From contig MVAQ01000348.1 of NCBI GenBank assembly GCA_014825775.1, forward strand, positions 1 to 15,129: a stretch of DNA of 15,129 nucleotides, written 5' to 3'. The translations under genes and the position numbers were made by a program. Of this stretch, positions 1 through 7,506 are shown one piece after another (the stretch's first letter is position 1; each line of letters begins with the position of its first letter). The notes under the pieces were generated by a model, which worked only from the letters and a program-made list of their open reading frames with translations, was not told the DNA's origin and made no database searches. The stretch is from Krasilnikovozyma curviuscula. Taxonomy: Eukaryota > Basidiomycota > Tremellomycetes > Cystofilobasidiales > Mrakiaceae.

Positions 1-1
1 G

Positions 2-266
2 TGTTGAAAATATCGTCGTAGAAACCTCTCTGAGTTGACTTTGGCGAGGACTGGAATTTTCTATTTGTCCTGCAGAGTTTTGTTTAGTTGTTTATTTAAT
101 TCGCAACGCGAGTCACAGACGCCGTTTACCTCAGATTATATAGAAGATCTGGATCGTTACTTATCAGTTTGCGTAGTTTATCTTGTTCTGTTCAACAGGT
201 GCGCTATGCAGAGTCAACTTCACAGTTAGTGTGGTAGTTACTGAGTTTATCTTGTTATGTTCAACA
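2..266 (+). repeat. Copia-type LTR, left copy (plus orientation)
   Basis: This is a 265-bp long terminal repeat that starts TGTTGAA and ends TTCAACA, the short inverted TG...CA ends typical of copia LTRs. It is nearly identical to the reverse complement of 1149-1414; differences seen include TATCG versus TTTTG near the outer end and CTGTTC versus ATGTTC at the inner end. Its 3' end motif of 23 nt occurs twice (175-197 and 244-266, one mismatch). It cuts off the reverse transcriptase fragment that follows. The window starts one base before it, so a left target-site duplication cannot be tested. Confidence 0.85.
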
Positions 267-1140
267 AAGTGCTCTGTTGAAGATGCGAGGAGATTGACGA
301 AAACCGTAAAGAGACTTGAGACACTTGACGACAGAACCGTAGGGGATATTGCTGCCTTCGGGTGGATAGACGTAGATGTCTTTTTCAAGGTAAGCGTTGA
401 GGAAAGCGGCTTTGATATCAACCGAATCGCATTCAAGGTCGAAGTAGTTGATGATCGAGAACATAACCCGCAGACTATCCTTATGCGCCACCGATGCAAA
501 GAGCTCGTTGAAATCGCGACCAGAAATTTGACGGGAGCCATCAGCGAGCCAGCGAGCGCTGTAATCAGTAGCGACGCCGGTATATCCATCGATCTTCTTG
601 GTGAACACCCACATGCCTCGCAGAGGCTTCATCCATCCTTCCCTTTTTACCGGTGCTCCAAAGACGCCATACTTCTTCTGCTTCGCCAGTTCCTTCTCGA
701 CAGCTGGCATCCACCCCGTTTCCCATTGTGGCGAGTTACGGGCCTCAGTCAAGCTTCGAGGATTTGTGGTGGAAGACATGAGGGCTTGTGAGAGCTTGTG
801 CAAGTAAAGCAGAAGAAGCTGTGGTGGCGTCAATGTTCAGTGCGTAGGCGAGTAGCGCAAGAGGATCGTCCGATTCGTAATCAGATTCATCAGGAAATCT
901 AATTTGATCGTTGAGAATTTCAGGTTCAGATTCATTTTGTAAGGACTTCTGTCCCAGCCTTGGTGAATAACTGAGTTGAGACTCAGTGTGCCTGCCGCGC
1001 CGTTCCCGCACTGGCTCTTCGGATGCCGTTGGTCTATCTGAACCTGCGTCTGGCCAATGACTGTTTTTCCGTACTCCCTCTCCAACAGTATTCCGAGAGA
1101 GCGTAGGGCCAAGGTGTAGTTCGTCGCTCGACTCCAATGA
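267..1140 (-). pseudogene. Copia Pol remnant: linker and N-terminal half of reverse transcriptase
   Basis: Read on the minus strand, the 3' part (about 833 to 267) matches the start of the copia reverse transcriptase domain (RVT_2). It has the Trp-x-x-Ala-x-x-x-Glu-Leu opening, a degenerate K-x-D-G...Y-x-A-R segment, the G-x-D-F-N-E-L-F-A-S-V motif, catalytic motif A with Val-Asp-Ile-Lys-Ala-Ala-Phe-Leu-Asn, and the LYGFRQSPR block. It stops exactly at the left LTR, before the Tyr-x-Asp-Asp motif, so it cannot be active. Upstream (1137 to about 780) an acidic linker typical of the integrase-RT spacer lies in another frame, so a frameshift falls near 780-830. Its original link to the integrase part across the LTR at 1149-1414 is inferred. 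Confidence 0.88.
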
Positions 1141-1148
1141 CTGAGAGG

Positions 1149-1414
1149 TGTTGAACAGAACAAGATAAACTCAGTAACTACCACACTAACTGTGAAGTTG
1201 ACTCTGCATAGCGCACCTGTTGAACAGAACAAGATAAACTACGCAAACTGATAAGTAACGATCCAGATCTTCTATATAATCTGAGGTAAACGGCGTCTGT
1301 GACTCGCGTTGCGAATTAAATAAACAACTAAACAAAACTCTGCAGGACAAATAGAAAATTCCAGTCCTCGCCAAAAGTCAACTCAGAGAGGTTTCTACGA
1401 CAAAATTTTCAACA
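1149..1414 (-). repeat. Copia-type LTR, right copy (minus orientation)
   Basis: This is the second copy of the LTR, inverted relative to 2-266. On the minus strand it runs TGTTGAA...TTCAACA and shares the orientation of the pol remnant, yet it sits between the integrase C-terminus and the RT linker, where no LTR belongs. Flanking pentamers are AGAGG (1144-1148) and CGAAC (1415-1419), so there is no target-site duplication. No primer-binding-site-like sequence follows it. The double 23-nt end motif is present here too (1149-1171 and 1218-1240). Ectopic recombination or inversion is more likely than a simple solo-LTR insertion. Confidence 0.85.
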
Positions 1415-1431
1415 CGAACTACTTCTGATAC

Positions 1432-1951
1432 TTAGTTCCTGGTGCAGTCAATCCAAGAGAGAAGAGAGAGAAGACTCAGCTTGTGGGGTGGTGAGAGGGA
1501 CCGCCCGCCCTCTCGACTTACGTTCCCTACTTCATGCGGATCGACTGAAGTAGTTGGGGCGTCTCCCTCGTCACCATCAGTCGCTTGCAGCTTGTTGAAT
1601 GGATCCTCGAACGCTTTGTTGATCTTGAGCGCGTCTGCATCTTTCGCGAAGACGACGTCTCTGGTGATGTAAAAATTTCTCCGTTCGTCGTCGTACACTC
1701 TATAACAGTGTGCAGTGCCTTCAACGTAGCCCATCAGCCTAGCTTTAGCGTAGCGGGGACGAAGCTTATTGGATTCTGAATGAAGGCGATAGTAGCACTG
1801 AGCGTTGAATGATTCGAGATGATTGTAGTTTGACTTGATGCCACCACGGAAGACCTCCTCGGGTATCTCTCCAGTTGCTGATGTTGGGACGCGATTGCGC
1901 GAATACTCGACATAGGAAACCGCCTCCGCCCAGAAAGTTGCTGGTCGTCCT
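1432..1951 (-). pseudogene. Copia integrase, C-terminal part
   Basis: An open minus-strand frame runs from about 1951 through the Met codon at 1734 down to 1432. It carries the block that follows the catalytic core in copia integrases: Phe-Trp-Ala-Glu-Ala, then Tyr-x-x-x-Asn/Arg-Arg-x-Pro, the Pro-Glu-Glu-Val-Phe segment, and the Met-Gly-Tyr...Tyr-Arg-Val-Tyr...Thr-Arg-Asp-Val-Val-Phe motif. The frame then enters an acidic, Ser/Pro-rich linker and ends at a stop next to the LTR. It continues in frame into the core at 2724 once the intervening insertion and one GTCCT copy are disregarded. It could not make a working enzyme as it stands. Confidence 0.88.
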
Positions 1952-2485
1952 CCGAAGAAGTTGATGGAAAATCTGGTCGCTCAGTTTGGTACGAACACAG
2001 GAGCTCAGAAAGCTTTCCTCATTCAATCTCTCCTTACTACCAAACTGGAGGAAGATTCCAATCCAATCAAACATCTATCAGCTCTTCGTTCTGCTTACAA
2101 GTACAACTCTCTCATTGGATTCTCATCAACCCCACCAATAGGCGACAACGTTTTTGCAGTCATAATGACCCTTTCCCTTCCACCTTCGTACAACTTTATC
2201 TCGACTACCCTCTTTCAACAATCAAACCTCAAGTCTTCAACTGTAGCAGCAGCTGTTGTAGGTGAATGGCAGAAGAGGGAAGCTGAGAAGAGTCAGGTGG
2301 TGGCAGGTGCGTTGGTCGCTTCAACGAGCAAGGGGAGTTCATCAGGTGGTGGACATAGTCAAAGTGGTGGTGGACAGAAAAGAGAGAGAAGGATGGGTGA
2401 TCCAAACAAAAAGCCTTATTTCACCTTGCACCAATCCAACACCCACTCTTCCGAAGATTGCACCATTCTTGCTCGCGCTCTGTAA
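1952..2485 (+). pseudogene. Copia Gag fragment of a second element family
   Basis: The frame is open from the left edge of the insertion, without a proper start, and encodes the central and C-terminal part of a copia Gag (UBN2/retrotran_gag type). It has a Glu-Asn-Leu-x-x-x-Phe-Gly-Thr helix, an Ile-Lys-His-Leu-x-x-Leu segment, a Leu-Pro-Pro-Ser-Tyr turn, then a Gly/Ser-rich tail and a His/Cys stretch (HQSNTHSSEDC) resembling a partial zinc knuckle. It ends at a TAA (2483-2485). It corresponds to a gag stretch that overlaps the degenerate minus-strand gag (near 3890) without matching its sequence, so it comes from a different copia lineage. The N-terminal third of Gag is missing. Confidence 0.8.
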
Positions 2486-2719
2486 CAACTTAAACCAGCC
2501 TCAGCGCTCATCACCACCACCAGTACGGCTGGATCTTCGTCACTCCTGGGTGAAGAGAATCCCTTTCAGTAGGCTGTTCCACTGAGAGAAATGTAGATAA
2601 GGTTCTGTTCACCTCAGGTGAAAAATCTAACTGTATTTGCGCTAAAATATCAGGCGCCTTTGCATTCTTTTGCGGTGCAACCAGATCACTACTACTACCA
2701 TGCTCTCCTTTCTCTGAGG
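1952..2719. mobile_element. 768-bp insertion with gag fragment, flanked by 5-bp GTCCT duplication
   Basis: The pentamer GTCCT occurs immediately left (1947-1951) and right (2720-2724) of this segment. Ignoring the segment and one pentamer brings two integrase pieces together in the same frame, with the family's Leu-x-x-Ser-Gly-x-Pro-x-x-Phe-Trp block intact. This shows that the segment was inserted and marks its exact ends. It begins CCGAAGAAG and ends CTCTGAGG. It shows no LTR, no terminal inverted repeat and no poly(A), so the insertion route is unclear. A gag fragment occupies its left two thirds on the opposite strand to the integrase. Confidence 0.75.
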
Positions 2720-3530
2720 GTCCTGATGCGACGAGGAGAGTGCGGATGCGGTTGAGAATGGTGAGCATCACACGCTCAATACGAGCGTTTTGATTGTGAG
2801 CGTCTGGTGGAGAACGAGTGTGCTGAATACCCTTTAAGTCACAAAATTGTTGAAAAGCGTTGTTTGAGAACTCTCCGCCGAGATCAGAGTGAAGATGTTT
2901 GACCTTGAGACCAGTGGATGTTTCAACCAAATTGACGTATGCCTTGAACCGATCGAGCGCCGCATCCTTCGAGCGCAGAAAGTAGAGTTTGATCTTCCTC
3001 GAATGGTCGTCCATAAACGCCGCAAAGTACAGTACCCCTGAAGCAGATGGTGTCCGGACTGGGCCAAAGAGGTCGGCCCAGATCAATGCTCCTGTTTCGG
3101 TCGCGCGAGAAGAAGCTGATTTTGACGGGAGACGAACGCTCTTGCCTAGAATACAAGACTCGCAAGCAAAAGCATTTATATCACTCGAAGTGAACACAAC
3201 ACCCTCCCCCAACCGACCCAGCTTCGGTAGTCTATCAACATCTCTCACGTTCAAATGACCAAGTCTATGGTGCCATTCAAAGAGAAGAGTTGAGTTAGAT
3301 GGGGTCGAAGAGGTTACAAGAGCTGAAGAAGGTTGTGACGAACGGGATAAGGGATCGTCAAGGATGTATAATTTGTTGTGAACTGAGGCGTGAGCCAGTG
3401 GGTTGTTGTAGCGGTCGAGGATGGTGCAAGCAGTTAAGGTGAAGTTGTAATGAAACCTTCCTTGGTGAGAGCGGATACTGACAAGAGGTTTCGACCGAGG
3501 CGAGGAACGTACAGCGCCTCCTTAAGTAAG
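2720..3530 (-). pseudogene. Copia GAG-pre-integrase and integrase catalytic core
   Basis: One open minus-strand frame runs from about 3530 to the insertion edge at 2720; an extension into the insertion to 2511 is fortuitous. In order it holds the LYVPRLGRNLLS block that follows the protease, a zinc-binding His-His...Cys-x-x-Cys module (Trp-His-His-Arg-Leu-Gly-His near 3270, Cys-Glu-Ser-Cys near 3160), and the rve core. All three catalytic acids are visible: Asp in WADLFGP (about 3070), Asp in HSDLGGEF (about 2885) and Glu in ARIERV (about 2775). The core breaks off after the Leu-Leu-Val-Ala-Ser-Gly block at the insertion. The domain would join viral-type cDNA to target DNA in an intact element. 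Confidence 0.92.
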
Positions 3531-3850
3531 AGAGAGCTACACGTACGTCACCGACATGGGTTGCTGGAAGGACGGTGTTGTTAGCAACTCCAACGGACCG
3601 ACTGGTAGGTTTAGCGTTGATGAGGAAGTGCATGTCATTGACCATGTTTTCTGAAGCACCGGTATCAAGAACAATAGAAGCTTCTCCGTCTGAAGCGGCG
3701 TACGTAGCGAGTTCGGTGGTGACAGCACAGTGGAATGCCTCAGACTCCTCGTACGATGCCAGTGACTCTGTGTTGGCGAAGGAAGAGTTGGTGGCAGAGC
3801 TGATATCGGGTAACAAAATGGTGGTGAAATGAGCTGTTGCTGGTGTAGAC
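3531..3850 (-). pseudogene. Copia aspartic protease remnant
   Basis: The minus-strand frame contains the active-site signature Asp-Thr-Gly-Ala-Ser (codons at 3652-3666) in the context Ile-Val-Leu-Asp-Thr-Gly-Ala-Ser-Glu-Asn-Met, followed by a Val-Gly-Val-Ala-Asn flap region and a Val-Gly-Asp-Val-Arg-Val strand. This is how retropepsins of copia elements look. The frame is lost around 3526-3540, where the following LYVPRLGRN block continues in another frame, so Gag-Pol continuity is broken. On its N-terminal side it runs directly into a truncated gag, skipping the expected gag C-terminus. Confidence 0.85.
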
Positions 3851-4312
3851 CAGTTCTGGACCATTGCTTTGGCTGCCATCCTATCCACCTGGTAGACTGA
3901 CTTCAGTGAGTCTCAAGTATCTGACGCAGTGGTACTGGAGCTGACCAAGATGAGTTCTGCGTTGTTGAGTCTCATCTGGATACGATGGGGGGCGTAGGTG
4001 TTTCTAATATCCCAAGGCGGTTGGGGTCAATTCAGGTCACAGGTGGGATGGTTGACATTAATCGTTCGGTGACGGAGCTGCCAGGAAGTGGAATGAATGC
4101 CGGATCAAGGATGAGCCACTTTTGCTGTTGAGCGGTACCTGGTTCTGGACGTCGTTCGACTCCAAGGATAAAGCCTTGCACTTGGACTCCTCCAAGGCTA
4201 GAATCATCTTGAGCAACCAGCTAACATCCTTTCTTCTCCAGTCTATCAATCTGGTTGAACCGTCTATCGGCAGAGAGGACCTGTGCAGGGTAAGGTGTGT
4301 TTTGAGCATATG
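3851..4312 (-). pseudogene. Degenerate copia gag remnant
   Basis: Minus-strand translation in shifting frames gives gag-like pieces: a Trp-Leu-Leu-Lys-Met...Ala-Leu-Glu-Glu segment near 4240, a Gln-Lys-Trp-Leu-Ile-Leu-Asp-Pro segment near 4110, and an Asn-Ala-Glu-Leu-Ile-Leu-Val block near 3955 that runs into the protease. There is a TGA at about 3911-3913 where copia Gag usually has a Trp, and at least two frame changes. The rest of Gag, including any zinc knuckle, is missing, which implies a deletion. The assignment rests mainly on position and weak similarity. Confidence 0.6.
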
Positions 4313-4898
4313 TTCTGCCCCAGTCGCGAGAAGCCACAAATTCGTGAGGAGGGCAGCAAGTGTCCCACTCGCGAGGGGCGTGGTGCCTGACAGCCTGTTG
4401 TCCCCTCGCGATTATTAATTTATTTTCTAACTCCAGTTTGTTTATCATTTGTCATTTTACCCTCCAATCCAGCTTAACATTTTACAACAAATGAGCTGAC
4501 TCCCTTTGAGTGGTGCTTGAAAGGAATTCATGGAAGGTTTTCTCAAAATTGGAATAGGGAAAAGGCAGTTTGAAATTTCATGGGTGTTGAGAGAAAGAAT
4601 CCAAAAACGTTGGGTGTTCTTCGTCCGAAACATCTGACCTCTGAGCAGGTTCAGTGCCCTTCCACGGCAGAAATTACCCGCCAAATCTTTCTGATAATGG
4701 TTGACAACAGGAGGAACTAGTTGTGACATTAGAGAGGTGCCAATACTGCATAGGATTCGGAAGTAGTGTCCTCCTCGCGAGTGGGATGGCATAAAAAATA
4801 AAAAGCCGTCCCAGTGGCGATCTCAGTGGCGTCGATTCGCCACTGGGACGCTAACCCGTCCCCCTCGCGAGAGGCGGCATCTCGCGACTGGGGCAGAA
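4313..4898. mobile_element. MITE-like element with 19-bp perfect terminal inverted repeats
   Basis: TTCTGCCCCAGTCGCGAGA at 4313-4331 is exactly matched in inverse at 4880-4898. The 586-bp interior has repeated TCGCGA palindromes near both ends (about 4324, 4370, 4404, 4776, 4865 and 4882) and a strong hairpin at 4806-4849. The longest interior frame (minus strand, 4457-4792) shows no transposase motif that I recognise. It looks like a non-autonomous DNA transposon. The flanks (CATATG on the left, CCCTTG on the right) show no convincing target-site duplication, and gag-like coding does not resume on the far side. Confidence 0.75.
4806..4849. repeat. 14-bp stem hairpin inside the TIR element
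   Basis: CGTCCCAGTGGCGA (4806-4819) and TCGCCACTGGGACG (4836-4849) are perfect inverse copies separated by 16 nt. The loop also contains CAGTGGCG, a third partial copy of the arm. It lies in the subterminal part of the TIR element, where transposase-binding repeats or cruciforms are common. Confidence 0.8.
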
Positions 4899-5367
4899 CC
4901 CTTGACTGCGATGCTGAGTGGTATTGACAGTCAGCCGGCGAACATAAGTTTTAGGACCCAGGTTCTTCCAAAAAACGCTTGCCCAGCTGATGAGAACCCA
5001 GCATAGATGTCAATCTCTAGTCTCTAGTAACAAATTTGTCTTGCTATCAAGTTCGAGAAAACGGTTATCTTAGTTCACTTTTCTGCTCTGTTTTGGAAAG
5101 GCTCTTCTCTGGCGAGCAGCTCAGCCTTTTCCATGGATGCATTCTGTGAGACACCACTTAGGAACTTCATAATGACCGGCTTTATTTCAAACTTTCCACC
5201 TTATGCAAGCGCGTCAAGAACAAGTTTATATGATACATTATCACCCGCGTCGTTCCTATAAAATGAAGTGCTGAAAAGAAGTTTGAAATAGATGCGAGGC
5301 GGAACAAAAAAATGAAATGAATATCAATGGGCACTGATGAGGGTATGGGTATGGGTGCTGTGGTAGT
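4899..5367. other. Non-coding stretch downstream of the PP2A gene
   Basis: No credible gene is visible. It should include the 3' untranslated region of the minus-strand PP2A gene. An 11-bp inverted repeat (TATTTCAAACT at 5183-5193 with AGTTTGAAATA at 5280-5290) spans about 86 bp and could be a small mobile relic or chance. A short GGGTAT repeat lies at about 5340-5356. No LTR of the copia family is seen here. Confidence 0.6.
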
Positions 5368-7305
5368 TTACAAGACTGCGTGGCATAAGTGGTTCATAAT
5401 TCAATGGTCAGCTTGTGAAAATCTCTAAAGCGGAAGCAGAAAATTGCACCTACAGTAATCAGGGGGTCTTCTGGAAACCAAAGGCTCACCAGCCCTCGGA
5501 GCTGGGTCGAATTGAAGGAACGTGTACTAAGTGTGTATGAGAGTTATAGCCAATATCATCAGCTCAAACTTCGTGTTCAGTCAAACATAAGCTACAACGA
5601 ACCTTCAGAGCATCATCCACCTCGAGAATGGCGGCCTGATTTCCGCACCTGTAACAGTAGTTTGGCGCTGAGAAAATCGTGACGACATTTTTCTGAGAAG
5701 AATGCGGCCATGTCAGCTTCGGTCCCAGTCTCTTGGACAGCAGCCGTGAGCTAGGAAGTCGGTTTTTGGGCTTGTCACTTACATCCTGTGCCCATGAGTA
5801 TCCCTCCATCACCAGTTGATGGGCTCTAGCAACCAGGCTCAAGCCATTGGAGTGGTTGAATGCTTCACTAATATCTTGACCGAAGGTGTATCCTGCTCCT
5901 CGGGGGGATATTCCCCATCCGCAACGATCATCCGGATCAGACCAAAGCAAGTCACACATTGGACCTTCGTGAGGAATTTCCTGAATTCTATCGATAGATC
6001 GGATATGATCCAAAGTGTCAATGGAAGGAGACAAACCACCGTGCAGACAGAATATCTGTAGGAAAGTGGTGAGCTTTAGATGATAATACGCATCAAATCA
6101 GAAAAAAGGGGCTGACCTGGTTCTCAATCAGAGCAGTCAATGGCAAGTAATCAAAGAGATCCGTAAAGCATTTCCAAACGTTTGCGTTTCCGTATTTTCG
6201 CAGGCACTCGTCGTAGAAGCCGTAAACTTGTGTAATTTGACGGGATTCGTGGTTTCCTCGTAGAATTGTTACTCTGTCTCTGTATCTGAGCTTGGAGCAC
6301 ACCAAGAGTGTAACAGTCTCAACGGAGCTGATGTTAAGGATAAAGACAAGAATCGTCAACTGGTCGTTACACAATGTAGTGGATGAAGCGTGGGCGCACT
6401 GGTAACCTCTGTCCACATAGTCACCCATAAACAAATAATTTGTGTCTGGTGAGTTCCCACCAATGCGGAAAAGTTCAGACAGATCGTGCTAAGTAAATTT
6501 GATGAAAGTGATGGTTCAGCGAAAGAAGTAAGGGGAGCAGGGAGTGGGCCTGCCTGTAGCCACGAAGTGAGACTGCATACTTACGAACTGGCCATGGATG
6601 CTAGATAGGCCAGGCACAAAGGTAGAGTGTCAGTCAATTAACACAATTAGATAAGGATGCTGACAAGCTGGAGTGAACTCACTCTCCACACACTGTGACA
6701 GGACATCTGACTGGTTGTACATTGGATTCTTCCATCAACACCTCTCTCGTCTTCGGAATGCCAACATCCCAAAGATCATGTGAGCCAAAAGAGACAAAGC
6801 CGAGAAGTATCAGGAAATAGGGTCGCATGAGGGAATGAGCGGTGATGAGGAAAGTGATGCAAGGTGCTTCGCTTCGCGCGAGAGAAAATGGCGCTTGCCA
6901 ACGTACCTTTTCGCACAACCTCTTGATGTCTGCTTCGCTCAAAGGTTTACATTGTTGCAACTGGGCAATCCATTGATCGACCTTGTTGAATGAAGGTTAT
7001 GTGAGGAATGGGCCAAACAAGAGGTTTTTTTTTTGGCGAGAGGGGCGAGAGAAGCAGATGGGTATGGTGAACAGTGATTGATGGATGAGAAAAGCACCAG
7101 TACACGAAAGGTCCAGCCAGGTTGGGAGACACATAGAGAGGGAGGGACCAGAAGCAGGGGGAAGGCGAATAGAGGCGAGGGAGAGGAGATTGGCGGGTCC
7201 AGCGAGCAAGCAAAGAAAATGAGGAAACGGGTATGTCTAATCAGCAGAAATAATATAGGAACGGAAGCGTCGATAGAGATTGTTTACCTCTCCAGTGTCT
7301 GCCAT
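5368..7305 (-). CDS. PPH21: Protein phosphatase 2A catalytic subunit (serine/threonine phosphatase)
   Basis: Ten exons join to a 306-aa protein: 7305-7288, 6981-6907, 6750-6683, 6600-6585, 6488-6400, 6327-6117, 6055-5783, 5692-5603, 5526-5454, 5375-5368. All introns are GT...AG and the frame closes exactly. All PPP-family metal and catalytic motifs are present: GDIHGQ (about 53-58), GDYVDRG, RGNHE, the LHGG His and the AHQLVMEGY His. The C-terminus, ...[10 protein letters not shown]... then DYFL, is that of PP2A and not of PP4 or PP6. The final Leu is the known carboxymethylation site; the usual Thr before Pro-Asp-Tyr is replaced by Pro. The enzyme dephosphorylates Ser/Thr as part of the A-B-C holoenzyme, controlling mitosis and signalling. 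The start Met-Ala-Asp-Thr-Gly-Glu gives the family's usual length (about 309 aa). HOP2 starts divergently 201 bp away. The symbol follows the yeast orthologue. Confidence 0.96.
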
Positions 7306-7506
7306 TGTACTTTGTATAGCCCAGTTTAGACGTTGGATGTCGATGGAAGAGCAAGGTTAAGGGAAGGGCGACTCGACTAGCTGTGACGCGGGAAATACGA
7401 CAACAAAAGTCCTTACCTGCCGCCCCCCATCTCACATCTCAGAAAAAGGGAACCCTTTCCTCCCCAAATTCATCCATACATCTAACCGTTCATCCTTTCT
7501 GGCGAG
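7306..7506. promoter_or_regulatory. Shared divergent promoter region of PP2A and HOP2
   Basis: Only 201 bp separate the two start codons, so both promoters and 5' untranslated regions must lie here. The HOP2 side is pyrimidine-rich (about 7415-7500), typical of fungal transcription start regions. ACGCGGGAAA at 7386-7395 contains GCGGGAAA, the consensus core of E2F sites, and an ACGCG core as bound by fungal MBF. No clear TATA box is visible. The functional role of the site is inference. Confidence 0.6.

Larger units (their letters stand above)
267..4312 (-). mobile_element. Decayed Ty1/copia retrotransposon with nested insertions
   Basis: Minus-strand coding pieces appear in the copia order gag, protease, integrase, reverse transcriptase from 4312 down to 267. 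Integrase preceding RT distinguishes copia from gypsy elements. The element is non-functional: gag has a stop, frameshifts and an internal deletion, protease and integrase are in different frames, integrase is split by the 1952-2719 insertion, RT ends before its Tyr-x-Asp-Asp motif, and no RNase H is present. No 5' LTR is visible upstream of the gag remnant. Confidence 0.85.

Noticed and set aside
1..1415. A DNA transposon with 265-bp terminal inverted repeats and an internal gene
   Set aside because: The repeats have TGTTGAA...TTCAACA ends and the interior is copia RT that is truncated at the repeat edge, so they are LTRs in unusual orientation rather than transposase-recognised ends.
2511..2719. 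The integrase frame extending past 2720 as a novel C-terminal domain
   Set aside because: It lies inside the inserted segment, and leaving the insertion aside restores the normal integrase frame, so the extension is fortuitous.
4457..4792. Minus-strand 111-aa frame inside the TIR element as a transposase
   Set aside because: No recognisable DDE or zinc-finger motif and too short; more likely chance.
5340..5356. GGGTAT repeats as an interstitial telomere
   Set aside because: Only about two units, inside the PP2A 3' flank, and not a standard telomere unit.
6947..7213. Open frames on the minus strand at 6947-7213
   Set aside because: They lie mostly within the 306-nt first intron of PP2A, which has clear donor and acceptor sites and joins a conserved N-terminus.
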